From: Sphingomonas sp. PAMC26645
GTDB lineage: Bacteria; Pseudomonadota; Alphaproteobacteria; Sphingomonadales; Sphingomonadaceae
Direction of reading: 5' to 3'
NCBI RefSeq assembly: GCF_004795835.1
Contig: NZ_CP039249.1
Coordinates: forward strand, 4,172,001-4,236,000
Length of the DNA stretch: 64,000 nucleotides
Below are positions 6,753 to 15,195 of this stretch, piece after piece. The notes under the pieces are model-generated. The model searched no databases, was not told where the DNA came from, and saw only the letters and a program-made list of their open reading frames with translations. The position numbers and the translations under genes were made by a program. Position 1 is the first letter of the stretch; the number at the start of each line of letters is the position of its first letter.

Positions 6753-9272
6753 ATGGCGTCCGATCCCTCCCCCACCTCGACGACGGCGACAGGCCGCACC
6801 TCCGACCGGCTGCGCGGCAGGGTTGCGCGCGCCTGGGCGAGTCGCTGGACCAGGGCGGCGCTGGTGCTGGTCGTGCTTGGCTTCGTCGCGATCTTCGCGT
6901 TCTGGTTCGCGGTTATGCGTGACCTGCCTTCCGTGGACACGTTGCGCACCTACGAGCCACCGCTGCCGACCAACGTCCGCGGGATCGATGGCGCGCCGAT
7001 CCATTCCTACGCACGCGAGCGCCGCGTCGAACTGAGCTATGCCGAATATCCGCCGCTGCTCGTGAAGGCGTTCCTCGCCGCCGAGGACAAGTCGTTCTTC
7101 GAGCATCACGGCGTCGATTATCCCGGCCTCGCTGGCGCGGTGTACGATTATGCGACCAAGCTCGGCACCGGCAAGCGCGCCAAGGGCGGCTCGACGATCA
7201 CGCAGCAGGTCGCGAAGAACCTGTTGATCGGCAACGCCTATTCGCCGTCGCGCAAACTGCGCGAGGCGGTGCTGGCGTACAAGATCGAGGATACGCTGAC
7301 CAAGGAGCAGATCCTCGAGCTGTACCTCAACCAGATCGCGCTCGGCCGGAACGCGTTCGGCGTCGAGGCGGCGAGCCATGCGTATTTCGACAAGGAACTC
7401 GACCAGCTCGATCTCGCGCAGATGGCGTATCTTGCCATTCTGCCCAAGGGTCCGTCGAACTACGATCCGGTGCGCAACACCGAGAAGGCGATGACGCGGC
7501 GCAATTACGTGCTCAACCGGATGCTCGACAACGGCTTCATCACGCGCGCGCAGCATGACCAGGCGAATGCCGAGCCGCTCGGCGCGGTGATGCGGCGGAC
7601 GCCCAAGTTCGAGAGCGTCGGCGGCTATTTCGTCGAGGAAGTCCGCCGCCAGTTGATGGCGAAGTTCGGCGAGAACGCGAAGGATGGTCCGTACAGCGTC
7701 TATTCGGGCGGACTGTGGGTGCGGACGTCGTTCGACGCGAAGTTGCAGGATCTGGCGCAGCAGGCGTTGCGCGACGGTCTCGTCCGGTTCGACAGCGGGC
7801 GCGGCTGGAACGGGCCCATTCGCCATGTCGAGATCGAGGACGACAACTGGCTCCAGCCGTTGCTCAACAGCAATATCGCGCTCGATTACCGGGACTGGGT
7901 CGCGGCGATCGTGACGGGCAAGGACGGCAACGCCTGGAGCCTCGGCTTCCGCACCGGCAAGACCGGCACGCTGCCGCGCTATGCTGCGCAGATGCCGGTA
8001 CGCGGCAAGGGCGGCAACGCATTCGGCGCGATCGAGGTCGGCGACATCATTGCGGTGGCGCCGGACGGTGGCGAATTTTCGCTGCGGGCGATCCCCAAGG
8101 TCTCGGGCGCGTTCGTCGTCGAGGAACCCTCTTCGGGCCGCGTGCTGGCGATGCAGGGTGGGTTCGACGACCGATTGCAGGCGTTCAACCGCGCGACGCA
8201 GGCAATGCGGCAGCCGGGCTCGACGATCAAGCCGATCGTCTATTCCGCCGCGCTCGACAACGGCATGACGCCTGCGTCGATCATCGTCGACGGGCCGTTC
8301 TGCGTCTATCAGGGCGCGCGGCTGGGCCAGAAATGCTTCCGCAACTTCGGCAATTCGCGCGGGTCCGGTCCGCATACGATGCGCTGGGGTATCGAGCAGT
8401 CGCGCAACCTGATGACCGTGCGCGCCGCCGCACAGACCGGCATGCCGAAGGTCGTCGCGACGATCAAGAAGATGGGCGTCGGCGATTACGCGCCCTATCT
8501 CTCCTACGCGCTAGGGGCCGGCGAGACGACCGTCGGGCGGATGGTCAACGCGTATTCGATCCTCGCCAACAACGGCAAGGGCGGCCCGCCGTCGCTGATC
8601 GACTTCGTCCAGGATCGTCACGGCAAGGTGATCTGGCCCGAGAACTGGCGGCCGTGCGATCGCTGCAACGCGCCCGACTGGGACGGCAAGCCGATGCCGC
8701 GGCCGATCACGCGCCAGCGCCAGGTGCTCGATGCGATGACGGCGTATCAGATGGTCCATATCACCGAAGGCGTCGTCCAGCGCGGCACCGCGGTGACGTT
8801 GCGCGATCTCGACCGACCGATGTTCGGCAAGACCGGCACCAACAACGGCCCGACCGACGTGTGGTTCGTCGGGGGCACGCCGCAGTTCGTCGGCGGACTG
8901 TATATCGGGTTCGACACGCCCAAGAACCTCGGTGGCGCGGCCCAGGGCGGCACGCTTGCCGCGCCGATCTTCAAGCAGTTCGCGGTGAAGGCGTATGAGG
9001 ACCTGCCCAAGCTGCCGTTCCGAGCGCCCGCCGGGATTCGCATGGTCCGGATCGATCGCGGTAGCGGGCGGCCGGTCTATGGCACATGGCCCGACACCAG
9101 CGATCCCAAACCCGCGGTGATCTGGGAAGCGTTCAAGCCCGAGAGCGAACCGCGGCGGGCCGCGCGACGCTCGGATGTCGCCCCCACGGCTGCCACGACG
9201 ACGACCGCGGTCAAGAAGGCCGAAGCCCCGCGCGACAGCGATTTCTTGCAAAGACAAGGCGGAATCTACTAG
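6753..9272 (+). CDS. mrcA: Penicillin-binding protein 1A (bifunctional transglycosylase/transpeptidase)
   Basis: Class A PBP of 839 aa that polymerises and cross-links peptidoglycan at the outer face of the inner membrane. One N-terminal membrane helix lies at about residues 36-55. The GT51 glycosyltransferase domain (about 80-260) shows EDKSFFEHHG with catalytic Glu near 111 and GGSTITQQVAKN. The transpeptidase domain has the active-site serine in STIK (S490), SRN (about 550-552) and KTG (about 693-695). The region between contains the OB-like insert typical of PBP1A. The N-terminal frame extension upstream is palindrome-derived, and ATG 6753 gives a basic cytoplasmic tail before the helix. 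The Lys/Ala-rich C-terminus ends RQGGIY. Confidence 0.95.
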   Translation: MASDPSPTSTTATGRTSDRLRGRVARAWASRWTRAALVLVVLGFVAIFAFWFAVMRDLPSVDTLRTYEPPLPTNVRGIDGAPIHSYARERRVELSYAEYPPLLVKAFLAAEDKSFFEHHGVDYPGLAGAVYDYATKLGTGKRAKGGSTITQQVAKNLLIGNAYSPSRKLREAVLAYKIEDTLTKEQILELYLNQIALGRNAFGVEAASHAYFDKELDQLDLAQMAYLAILPKGPSNYDPVRNTEKAMTRRNYVLNRMLDNGFITRAQHDQANAEPLGAVMRRTPKFESVGGYFVEEVRRQLMAKFGENAKDGPYSVYSGGLWVRTSFDAKLQDLAQQALRDGLVRFDSGRGWNGPIRHVEIEDDNWLQPLLNSNIALDYRDWVAAIVTGKDGNAWSLGFRTGKTGTLPRYAAQMPVRGKGGNAFGAIEVGDIIAVAPDGGEFSLRAIPKVSGAFVVEEPSSGRVLAMQGGFDDRLQAFNRATQAMRQPGSTIKPIVYSAALDNGMTPASIIVDGPFCVYQGARLGQKCFRNFGNSRGSGPHTMRWGIEQSRNLMTVRAAAQTGMPKVVATIKKMGVGDYAPYLSYALGAGETTVGRMVNAYSILANNGKGGPPSLIDFVQDRHGKVIWPENWRPCDRCNAPDWDGKPMPRPITRQRQVLDAMTAYQMVHITEGVVQRGTAVTLRDLDRPMFGKTGTNNGPTDVWFVGGTPQFVGGLYIGFDTPKNLGGAAQGGTLAAPIFKQFAVKAYEDLPKLPFRAPAGIRMVRIDRGSGRPVYGTWPDTSDPKPAVIWEAFKPESEPRRAARRSDVAPTAATTTTAVKKAEAPRDSDFLQRQGGIY

Positions 9273-9286
9273 CGCGCTTATATAGA

Positions 9287-9392
9287 TGTCACCCCGGCGC
9301 CCGCCGGAGACCCGCCCCGCTCGCTTGGGACGGCGATCCCGGCCTCCGCTGGGACGACGAAATTCCCCGGCCTCCGCCGGGGCGGCGGAATT
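9287..9392. repeat. Degenerate palindromic element upstream of prfB
   Basis: A GC-rich stretch between the PBP gene and prfB with several arms of the CCCCGGC-CTCC-GCCGGGG type. The clearest is a hairpin at about 9365-9382. It resembles a rearranged or decayed family-A copy. The prfB ribosome binding site (TTGGAGA) follows directly. Confidence 0.6.
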
Positions 9393-9405
9393 TTTGGAGA
9401 ATATC

Positions 9406-10533
9406 ATGCGCGCCGAAGCGCAGGCTCACGTAGACACCATCAACGACGCGCTGGCGCTGCTGCGCCGCTTCCTCGACTGGGACCGCGCGCTGCGTCGTCT
9501 CGACGAGCTGAACGCGCGCGTCGAGGATCAGGCGCTCTGGTCCGATCCCAAGGCCGCGCAGGAGGTGATGCGCGAGCGTCGTCGTCTCGACGAGGCGATC
9601 AGCGCGACGCGCGCGATCCAGAGCGAACTGTCGGACACCGCCGAGCTGATCGAGATGGCCGAGGCCGAGGGCGATACTGAGATGGAGGCGGACGGCGTTG
9701 CGTCGCTCGCCGAACTCGCCGCGCGTGCCGACAAGGACAAGATCAAGGCGCTGCTGGCCGGCGAGGCCGACGCGAACGACACCTATATCGAGGTCAATGC
9801 CGGCGCCGGCGGGACCGAGAGCCAGGACTGGGCAGGCATGCTCAGTCGGATGTATTCGCGCTGGGGCGAGCGCCACGGTCTGAAGGTCGAACTGGTCGAC
9901 CAGCATTCGGGCGAGCAGGCGGGGATCAAGTCCGCGACGCTGCTGCTGAAGGGCGAGAACGCGTACGGTTACGCCAAGACCGAGAGCGGCGTGCACCGGC
10001 TCGTCCGGATCAGCCCGTACGATTCGGCGGCGCGGCGGCACACCTCGTTTGCCAGCGTCTGGGTGTACCCGGTCGTCGACGACAATATCGAGGTCGAATA
10101 CAACGAGAGTGACCTCCGCATCGACACCTACCGCGCGTCGGGCGCCGGCGGCCAGCATATCAACACGACCGACTCGGCGGTGCGCATCACGCACATCCCG
10201 ACCGGCATCGTCGTGCAGTGTCAGAACCAGCGCTCGCAGCACAAGAACAAGGCCGAGGCGTACAACCAGCTCCGCGCGCGTCTGTACGAGCGCGAACTGG
10301 CGATCCGCGAGACAGCGGCGAACGCCGAGAATGCCGGCAAGACCGATATCGGCTGGGGTCACCAGATCCGCTCGTACGTGCTTCAGCCGTACCAGATGGT
10401 GAAGGACCTGCGCACCGGCGTGGTGTCGACCAGCCCGTCGGACGTGCTCGACGGCGACCTCGAGATGTTCATGGCGGCGGCACTGTCGCAGCGCGTCACC
10501 GGCGAGGCCGTCGAGGTGGAGGACGTCGATTGA
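9406..10533 (+). CDS. prfB: Peptide chain release factor 2
   Basis: RF2 recognises UAA and UGA stop codons and triggers peptidyl-tRNA hydrolysis. The protein is 375 aa. The catalytic GGQ is at about residues 248-250 in ASGAGGQHINTTDSAVRI, and the stop-codon recognition tripeptide sits at about 203-205 as SPY rather than the SPF of E. coli, a variant I believe occurs in other alphaproteobacteria. There is no programmed +1 frameshift: the region after LLRRFLDWD is continuous with no internal UGA, so the usual autoregulatory recoding is absent. ATG 9406 follows a good GGAGA site; the frame upstream is repeat sequence. The stop overlaps the TTG start of the next gene. Confidence 0.97.
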   Translation: MRAEAQAHVDTINDALALLRRFLDWDRALRRLDELNARVEDQALWSDPKAAQEVMRERRRLDEAISATRAIQSELSDTAELIEMAEAEGDTEMEADGVASLAELAARADKDKIKALLAGEADANDTYIEVNAGAGGTESQDWAGMLSRMYSRWGERHGLKVELVDQHSGEQAGIKSATLLLKGENAYGYAKTESGVHRLVRISPYDSAARRHTSFASVWVYPVVDDNIEVEYNESDLRIDTYRASGAGGQHINTTDSAVRITHIPTGIVVQCQNQRSQHKNKAEAYNQLRARLYERELAIRETAANAENAGKTDIGWGHQIRSYVLQPYQMVKDLRTGVVSTSPSDVLDGDLEMFMAAALSQRVTGEAVEVEDVD

Positions 10534-11252
10534 GCTTGCGGGGTATCCTTGCCCTGATGGTCCTGCCGATGCTCGTGCTGAGCGCCTGCGATGGCAGCAA
10601 GCCGCTGATCAAGCGCGAGCCCAAGGAGCCGGTGTTCCCCGCCGCCGACCGTCCGGTCGCGTCGATCGTCTCGACGCGCTGGTCGAACGAGGAAGCGCGC
10701 GACCGGCTCAACGAAGCCGGCGAGGTCATGAACAAGGGCGAGATCCGCAAGGGCATGACGGTCGCGGATATCGGCGCGGGCGAGGGATACTATACGATCC
10801 GCCTCGCGGCGCGCGTCGGCAAGGACGGCCGCGTGCTCGCGGAGGACATCATCCCGGCGGTGCGCGACCAGCTGGCGGAACGTGTCGCGCGCGAGGATCT
10901 GGCGAACGTCAGCGTGAAGCTGGGCGAGGCGAACGATCCGAAGCTGCCCGAGGCGAGCTTCGACCGGGTGCTGATGGTGCACATGTATCACGAGATCGAG
11001 CAGCCCTACGAGTTCCTGTGGCGGTTGCGGCCATCACTGAAGCCTGACGGGCTGGTCGTGGTGGTCGATGCGAACCGCCCGACGCAGAACCACGGCACGC
11101 CGCCGGCGCTGCTGAAGTGCGAGTTCGCGGCGGTCGGGTATACGCAGGTGGATACCGACGACATGCCGTCGGCCGGGGGCTACATCGCGACGTTCCGCGC
11201 GACCGGGCCGCGGCCGGCGCCGGAGGAAATACGGGCGTGTCGGCTGGGGTGA
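10530..11252 (+). CDS. Exported class I SAM-methyltransferase-like lipoprotein
   Basis: A 240-aa protein with a Rossmann methyltransferase fold: motif I is VADIGAGEGYYTIRLA, followed by an acidic residue at the end of strand 2 and LMVHMYHEIEQPYEFL, typical of class I SAM-dependent enzymes. The N-terminus SLRGILALMVLPMLVLSAC reads as a lipoprotein signal with lipobox LSAC, so the protein appears to be exported, odd for an enzyme using cytoplasmic SAM. I chose TTG 10530 because it overlaps the prfB stop (TTGA) and follows GGTGGAGGA; an internal ATG at 10557 would shorten the signal. The substrate is unknown. Similar signal-bearing methyltransferases exist in related bacteria, to my knowledge. 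Confidence 0.8.
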   Translation: MSLRGILALMVLPMLVLSACDGSKPLIKREPKEPVFPAADRPVASIVSTRWSNEEARDRLNEAGEVMNKGEIRKGMTVADIGAGEGYYTIRLAARVGKDGRVLAEDIIPAVRDQLAERVAREDLANVSVKLGEANDPKLPEASFDRVLMVHMYHEIEQPYEFLWRLRPSLKPDGLVVVVDANRPTQNHGTPPALLKCEFAAVGYTQVDTDDMPSAGGYIATFRATGPRPAPEEIRACRLG

Positions 11253-11283
11253 GGTTGGGTTCCGAAGCTTAACTGACCCAAAA

Positions 11284-11393
11284 GCACCACCCCGGCGAAG
11301 GCCGGGGCCCAATTGGAAAGGTCGCAGTAACGGCGAGCTGCGCGTAGTTAGCTACTTCCCCCAATTGGGCCCCGGCCTCCGCCGGGGTGGTGC
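11284..11393. repeat. Family A palindromic element (copy A2)
   Basis: A 110-bp inverted repeat bounded by GCACCACCCCGG and CCGGGGTGGTGC, with the inner CAATTGG/CCAATTG blocks and a GTAACG motif. It sits between the converging methyltransferase-like and JAB genes. Confidence 0.88.
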
Positions 11394-11413
11394 AATTAGG
11401 GGAGTAAGCCTTC

Positions 11414-11806
11414 TTACACCAATCCCATCGCGCGCAGGCTCGTCACCTCGTCAACCGCGATCACCAGATGATCCAGCATGACCACCTCCAACGTCCGCAA
11501 CCCCGCAGCCAGCGCCCGCGTGAACGCCACGTCCCGCGCGCTCGGCGTGGCATCCCCGCTCGGGTGGTTGTGCGCGAGGAGCACCCCGTGAGCGCCGAAC
11601 GCCAGCGCATCCACCGCGATTGTCCGGATCGAGATCGCCACCCGATCCCGCCCCCCGACGACATGCCGCATCCCGAGAAGCCTCCGATCCGGATCAAGAT
11701 ACGCCACCGCGACCGTCTCGACCGTGGCATTACGCAGCCCAGCGAACAGCGCCCGCGCCGCAGCGAGGTCAGCGATACGACGCGAAGGCACGGGCGATGG
11801 CGGCAC
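11414..11806 (-). CDS. Solo JAB/RadC C-terminal domain protein
   Basis: A 130-aa protein consisting of little more than the JAMM metalloprotease-like fold of RadC. The metal-binding signature is intact: [14 protein letters not shown] with the HxHPSG and distal Asp, preceded by GVLLA. The helix-hairpin-helix N-terminal half normally present in the UPF0758/RadC family (about 220 aa) is missing. RadC proteins were once named as DNA repair factors, but their function remains unsettled. It is divergent from thyA, with the starts about 85 bp apart. It could be an isopeptidase-like or nuclease-associated protein; nothing nearby decides this. Confidence 0.82.
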   Translation of the reverse strand: MPPSPVPSRRIADLAAARALFAGLRNATVETVAVAYLDPDRRLLGMRHVVGGRDRVAISIRTIAVDALAFGAHGVLLAHNHPSGDATPSARDVAFTRALAAGLRTLEVVMLDHLVIAVDEVTSLRAMGLV

Positions 11807-11891
11807 ATACCCGCCTGCCCCGCGACACCGGCGGCCGCACGCACAACTACATCCGCTTGAGCCCCCGCCCCCGCATCGCTACGCAAACCCG

Positions 11892-12686
11892 ATGCGCCAA
11901 TATCTAGACCTCATGGACCGCGTGCTCTCGACCGGCGTCGAGACGATGGATCGCACCGGCACCGGCACGCTCAGCGTGTTCGGCGCGCAGATGCGCTTCG
12001 ATCTCGCGCAGGGCTTCCCCGTGCTCACCACCAAGAAGCTCCACCTCCGCTCGATCATCGTCGAGTTGCTGTGGTTCCTGCGCGGCGACACCAACGTGCG
12101 CTGGCTACAGGACCGGAAAGTGGCGATCTGGGATGAATGGGCAGACGAGAATGGCGATCTCGGCCCGGTTTACGGCAAGCAGTGGCGCGACTGGGTCGCC
12201 GCGGATGGCCGCCATATCGACCAGATCGCCGAGCTGATCGATCAGATCAAGACCAACCCCGCCTCGCGCCGCCAGATCGTCAGCGCATGGAACCCCGGCG
12301 ACCTCCACGCGATGGCACTCGCGCCGTGCCACTGCCTGTTCCAGACGCATGTCGCGGGCGGCAAGCTGTCGCTGCAACTCTACCAGCGCTCGGGCGACAT
12401 CTTCCTCGGCGTGCCGTTCAACATCGCCAGCTATGCACTGCTGACGCACATCCTCGCGCAGCAATGCGGGCTGGAGGTCGGCGAGTTCATCTGGACCGGT
12501 GGCGATTGCCACCTCTATTCGAACCATCTGGAACAGGCGCAACTGCAACTGACGCGCTCGCCGGGGCCTCTCCCGCGCCTTGAGATCGTCCGAAAGCCGG
12601 ACTCGATCGACGCCTACGAGTATGAGGATTTCGTCCTCCACGACTACGTCGCGCAGGCGCATATCAAGGCCCCCGTCGCGGTCTGA
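11892..12686 (+). CDS. thyA: Thymidylate synthase
   Basis: ThyA converts dUMP to dTMP using 5,10-methylene-tetrahydrofolate in the cytoplasm. The protein is 264 aa, identical in length to the E. coli enzyme. The catalytic cysteine is C146 in LAPCHCLFQ. The dUMP-binding arginines are visible in MDRTGTGT and in [11 protein letters not shown], and [10 protein letters not shown] and HLYSNHLEQ are family signatures. The ATG at 11892 matches the family start MRQYLDLM; the upstream frame is antisense to the JAB gene. It forms a folate/dTMP cluster with folA, with the hemerythrin gene between them. A short CGCGGC-AGC-GCCGCG hairpin follows at 12701-12715. Confidence 0.97.
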   Translation: MRQYLDLMDRVLSTGVETMDRTGTGTLSVFGAQMRFDLAQGFPVLTTKKLHLRSIIVELLWFLRGDTNVRWLQDRKVAIWDEWADENGDLGPVYGKQWRDWVAADGRHIDQIAELIDQIKTNPASRRQIVSAWNPGDLHAMALAPCHCLFQTHVAGGKLSLQLYQRSGDIFLGVPFNIASYALLTHILAQQCGLEVGEFIWTGGDCHLYSNHLEQAQLQLTRSPGPLPRLEIVRKPDSIDAYEYEDFVLHDYVAQAHIKAPVAV

Positions 12687-12731
12687 ACAGAGAGCGACTC
12701 CGCGGCAGCGCCGCGCGACCGAATCGCAATA

Positions 12732-12756
12732 GGAACCGCCCGTGCGCTGTGCGGTT
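12732..12756 (+). promoter_or_regulatory. Possible EcfG-type (general stress) promoter
   Basis: GGAAC at 12732-12736 and CGGTT at 12752-12756 are separated by about 15-17 bp depending on how the -10 is aligned. This resembles the GGAAC-N16/17-cGTT promoters of the alphaproteobacterial general stress sigma factor EcfG. Such a promoter would place the transcript start almost on the ATG at 12766. The alternative reading is that AGGAA here is the ribosome binding site for a GTG start at 12742. Confidence 0.3.
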
Positions 12757-13284
12757 CAGATGCGCATGGATATCACACAGCTCATTCTCGACGAACACGC
12801 CCAGCAGCGCGCACTGTTCGCGCAGATCGATTCGATCGACGCCAAGGACACCGAGGCGCTGTCGGCGCTCTGGACCCGCCTCAAGAACCTGCTCGACGCG
12901 CATGCCGAGGCGGAGGAACGCTTCTTCTACCCGCGGCTGATGAAGATCGGCACCGGCGGCAACGACGCCGACTCGGCCGCCGAGGAGACCGAGGACGCGA
13001 TCGAGGATCACAACGATATCCGCGAGACCGGCGAAGCGGTCGACAAGCATCCGGTCGGCTCGGACGCGTGGTTCGAAGCGGTGGGCGAATGCAACAAGGC
13101 GAACAGCGATCACCTGGCCGAGGAAGAACGGCAGGGGCTCACCGATTTCCGCAAGCATGCGACGCTGGAGGAGCGGCATGAACTGGGCGTGCGGTTTGCG
13201 GCGTTCGAGGCAAATCACCTGAACGGGGTGAAGGTCGTCGAGAAGGATCCCGAGGCGTATGTGAAGGAGCACGCGCCGGGTTAA
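12742..13284 (+). CDS. Hemerythrin HHE-domain protein
   Basis: A 180-aa protein with a four-helix hemerythrin-type HHE domain expected to bind a di-iron centre. Candidate ligands are the His of LILDEHAQQRALF, the His/Glu pair of DAHAEAEERFFYP and the His of AIEDHNDIRET, with a further His/Glu cluster in NSDHLAEEERQGL. Such proteins are linked to oxygen, nitric oxide or iron sensing and are frequent in general stress regulons (known of the family, not shown here). GTG 12742 is preceded at good distance by AGGAA; ATG 12766 (MDITQLIL) is the alternative start and would be almost leaderless if the EcfG-like promoter is real. Confidence 0.85.
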   Translation: MRCAVQMRMDITQLILDEHAQQRALFAQIDSIDAKDTEALSALWTRLKNLLDAHAEAEERFFYPRLMKIGTGGNDADSAAEETEDAIEDHNDIRETGEAVDKHPVGSDAWFEAVGECNKANSDHLAEEERQGLTDFRKHATLEERHELGVRFAAFEANHLNGVKVVEKDPEAYVKEHAPG

Positions 13285-13300
13285 ACCACACCGTTTATCT

Positions 13301-13405
13301 ACCACCCCGGCGAAGGCCGGGGCCCAATTGGAAAGGTCGGAGTAACGGGGCGCGGCGCCCATCAGCAGCGTTTCCCAATTGGGCCCCGGCCTCCGCCGGG
13401 GTGGT
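13301..13405. repeat. Family A palindromic element (copy A3)
   Basis: Inverted repeat ACCACCCCGGCGAAGGCC / GGCCTCCGCCGGGGTGGT with inner CCCAATTGG blocks, between the hemerythrin and folA genes. Confidence 0.86.
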
Positions 13406-13478
13406 TGCTCGTTAGGCGGAGTATGCCGACTTAAACGGAAGTGTAGCCCCCCTCCCCTCATTCCGGCATGACCGAAAC

Positions 13479-13943
13479 ATGATGACCTTCTACCTCGCCC
13501 GCGCCAGCAACGGCGTCATCGGCCGCGACGGGCAGCTCCCCTGGCGCATCCCCGCCGACCTCAAGCGCTTCAAGGCGCTGACGATGGGCAAGCCGATGGT
13601 GATGGGGCGCAAGACGTTCGAGAGCTTCCCGAGCCCCCTTCCCGGCCGCCGGCATATCGTCCTGACGCGGGGGGGCTGGACGGCTCCAGGCGCCGAGGTC
13701 GCGCATTCGGTCGAGCAAGCACTGAAGATGGCCGGCGACGACGTCGCGGTCATCGGCGGCGCACAGATCTATGCGGAGTTGCTCCCCCATGCGGACCGGA
13801 TCGAACTGACCGAAGTCCATGACGAACCCGAAGGCGACGCCGTCGTCCCCGCGTTTGAGGGCTGGCGCGAGATCGCCCGCGAGGACCACTTAGGCGAAAA
13901 GCAACGGCCCGCTTATAGCTTCGTCACCCTCACCCGCCCCTGA
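13479..13943 (+). CDS. folA: Dihydrofolate reductase
   Basis: DHFR reduces dihydrofolate to tetrahydrofolate with NADPH, regenerating the cofactor consumed by ThyA two genes upstream. The protein is 154 aa, normal for bacterial FolA. Visible signatures are NGVIGRDGQLPWRIPADLKRF, with the substrate-binding acidic residue in the helix after LPW, then MGRKTFESF for NADPH binding and VIGGAQIYAELL. The ATG at 13479 is preceded only by a weak ribosome binding site and by a C-rich stretch. No signs of resistance-type substitutions can be judged without alignment. Confidence 0.96.
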   Translation: MMTFYLARASNGVIGRDGQLPWRIPADLKRFKALTMGKPMVMGRKTFESFPSPLPGRRHIVLTRGGWTAPGAEVAHSVEQALKMAGDDVAVIGGAQIYAELLPHADRIELTEVHDEPEGDAVVPAFEGWREIAREDHLGEKQRPAYSFVTLTRP

Positions 13944-13945
13944 GA

Positions 13946-14003
13946 CGTGTTCTCCCGCGAAGGCGGGAGCCCAGACTGGACTCCCGCCTTCGCGGGAGAA
14001 CGA
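13946..14003. repeat. Family B palindromic element (copy B2)
   Basis: Tandem hairpins CTCCCGCGAAGGCGGGAG and CTCCCGCCTTCGCGGGAG joined by CCCAGACTGG, directly after folA. The flanking arms are CGTGTT / AACGAG rather than the usual CTTGTT / AACAAG. Confidence 0.84.
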
Positions 14004-14063
14004 GTTGCGCGAGGTGACAAGAGGTGTGGCGCCGCTCTTCCACCCTCCCTATAGCCCGCCTCC

Positions 14064-14999
14064 ATGCAGCGGCTCGACGGCGGCGCGCCCATTCCTTCGC
14101 ATCTTGCGAACGGAATCGTCGCGCTGGGCAATTTCGATGGATTCCACCTTGGTCACCAGGCAGTGGTCGCGCGCGCGATCGCTTGGGCCAAAGCTGAAGG
14201 CCGGCCCGCGCTGGTGGCGACGTTCGATCCGCACCCGGTGCGGCATTTTCGCCCTGACACCGCCCCCTTCCGCCTCACCACGCTCGACCAGCGCGAGCGG
14301 CTGTTCGCGGAGGCCGGCGCCGACGCGATGGTGGTGTTCCATTTCGACGGCGATCTCGCCGCGCTGACCGCCGAGGAATTCATCGCCCAGCGGCTCGAGG
14401 ACAATCTCCGCATCGGCGGCGTCGTTACCGGCGAGGATTTCACCTTCGGCAAGGGCAAGGCCGGCACCGTCCACACGCTGGCCTCGCGCGGCCCGGTCCA
14501 CGGGTTCCGCGCGGAGACCGTCGGCGCGGTCGCGCTGAACGGCGAGACCGTCTCGTCCACGCGCATCCGCGACGCGTTGCGCAGCGGCGACATGGCGACC
14601 GCGACGCGGCTGCTCACGCGGCCGTTCGCGATCGAGGGCGTGGTGCAGCACGGCGACAAGCTCGGCCGGACGATCGGCTATCCGACCGCCAATCTCGACA
14701 TGGGCAATTACCTCCGCCCGGCGTACGGGATCTATGCGGCGACCGGACGGCTGGAGGACGGCCGCGTGCTCAAAGGCGCGGCGAACCTCGGCATCCGCCC
14801 GAGCTTCGATCCGCCGAAGGAATTGCTGGAGCCGTATTTCTTCGACTTCTCGGAGGATCTGTATGGCCGTCGCGTCGAGGTATCGCTGGTCGAGTATCTC
14901 CGGCCGGAAGCGAAGTTCGACAGTCTCGACGCGCTGACGACGCAGATGGATGCCGACTGCGCGCGAGCCAGACTGATTCTCGGGTCCTCCCCTCCCTGA
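14064..14999 (+). CDS. ribF: Bifunctional riboflavin kinase / FAD synthetase
   Basis: RibF phosphorylates riboflavin to FMN and adenylates FMN to FAD. The protein is 311 aa, the usual length. The N-terminal nucleotidyltransferase domain has GNFDGFHLGHQAV (family GNFDGxHxGHQ) and FDPHPVRHF; the C-terminal kinase domain (about 185-305) has the GYPTANLDM motif and ends around AKFDSLDALTTQM. The last residues GSSPP and the TGA stop lie within the left arm of a family-D palindrome (14986-15094), so the element has rewritten the end of the reading frame. The product feeds flavin enzymes such as BluB, the photolyase and the LLM oxidoreductase in this window. Confidence 0.95.
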   Translation: MQRLDGGAPIPSHLANGIVALGNFDGFHLGHQAVVARAIAWAKAEGRPALVATFDPHPVRHFRPDTAPFRLTTLDQRERLFAEAGADAMVVFHFDGDLAALTAEEFIAQRLEDNLRIGGVVTGEDFTFGKGKAGTVHTLASRGPVHGFRAETVGAVALNGETVSSTRIRDALRSGDMATATRLLTRPFAIEGVVQHGDKLGRTIGYPTANLDMGNYLRPAYGIYAATGRLEDGRVLKGAANLGIRPSFDPPKELLEPYFFDFSEDLYGRRVEVSLVEYLRPEAKFDSLDALTTQMDADCARARLILGSSPP

Positions 15000-15094
15000 A
15001 AGGGAGGGGTTGGGGGTGGGTCGGCCGGTTGGCTGATGTCAATTCCCGCCTCAAGCCAACCCACCCCCGGCCCCTCCCTTTCAGGGAGGGGAGC
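14986..15094. repeat. Family D palindromic element (copy D1) overlapping the ribF stop
   Basis: Arms CTCCCCTCCCTGAAAGGGAG and CTCCCTTTCAGGGAGGGGAG are separated by a less conserved centre containing GGGGGTGGGTCGGCC and CCAACCCACCCCC, which also pair. The TGA of ribF is inside the left arm. The second copy is at 48595-48706. Confidence 0.88.
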
Positions 15095-15195
15095 AGAAGC
15101 CACCACAGCAACTACGCCCCAGTCTGATCCGCATCCTCCTCGCGGAGGGAGAGGGATGGCAACGTGCGGCCCTGTCGGCTAAGTGCGCCGTACTT

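Noticed and set aside
9430..9540. Programmed frameshift in prfB
   Set aside because: The reading frame passes the usual site without an internal UGA, so this gene is translated without recoding.
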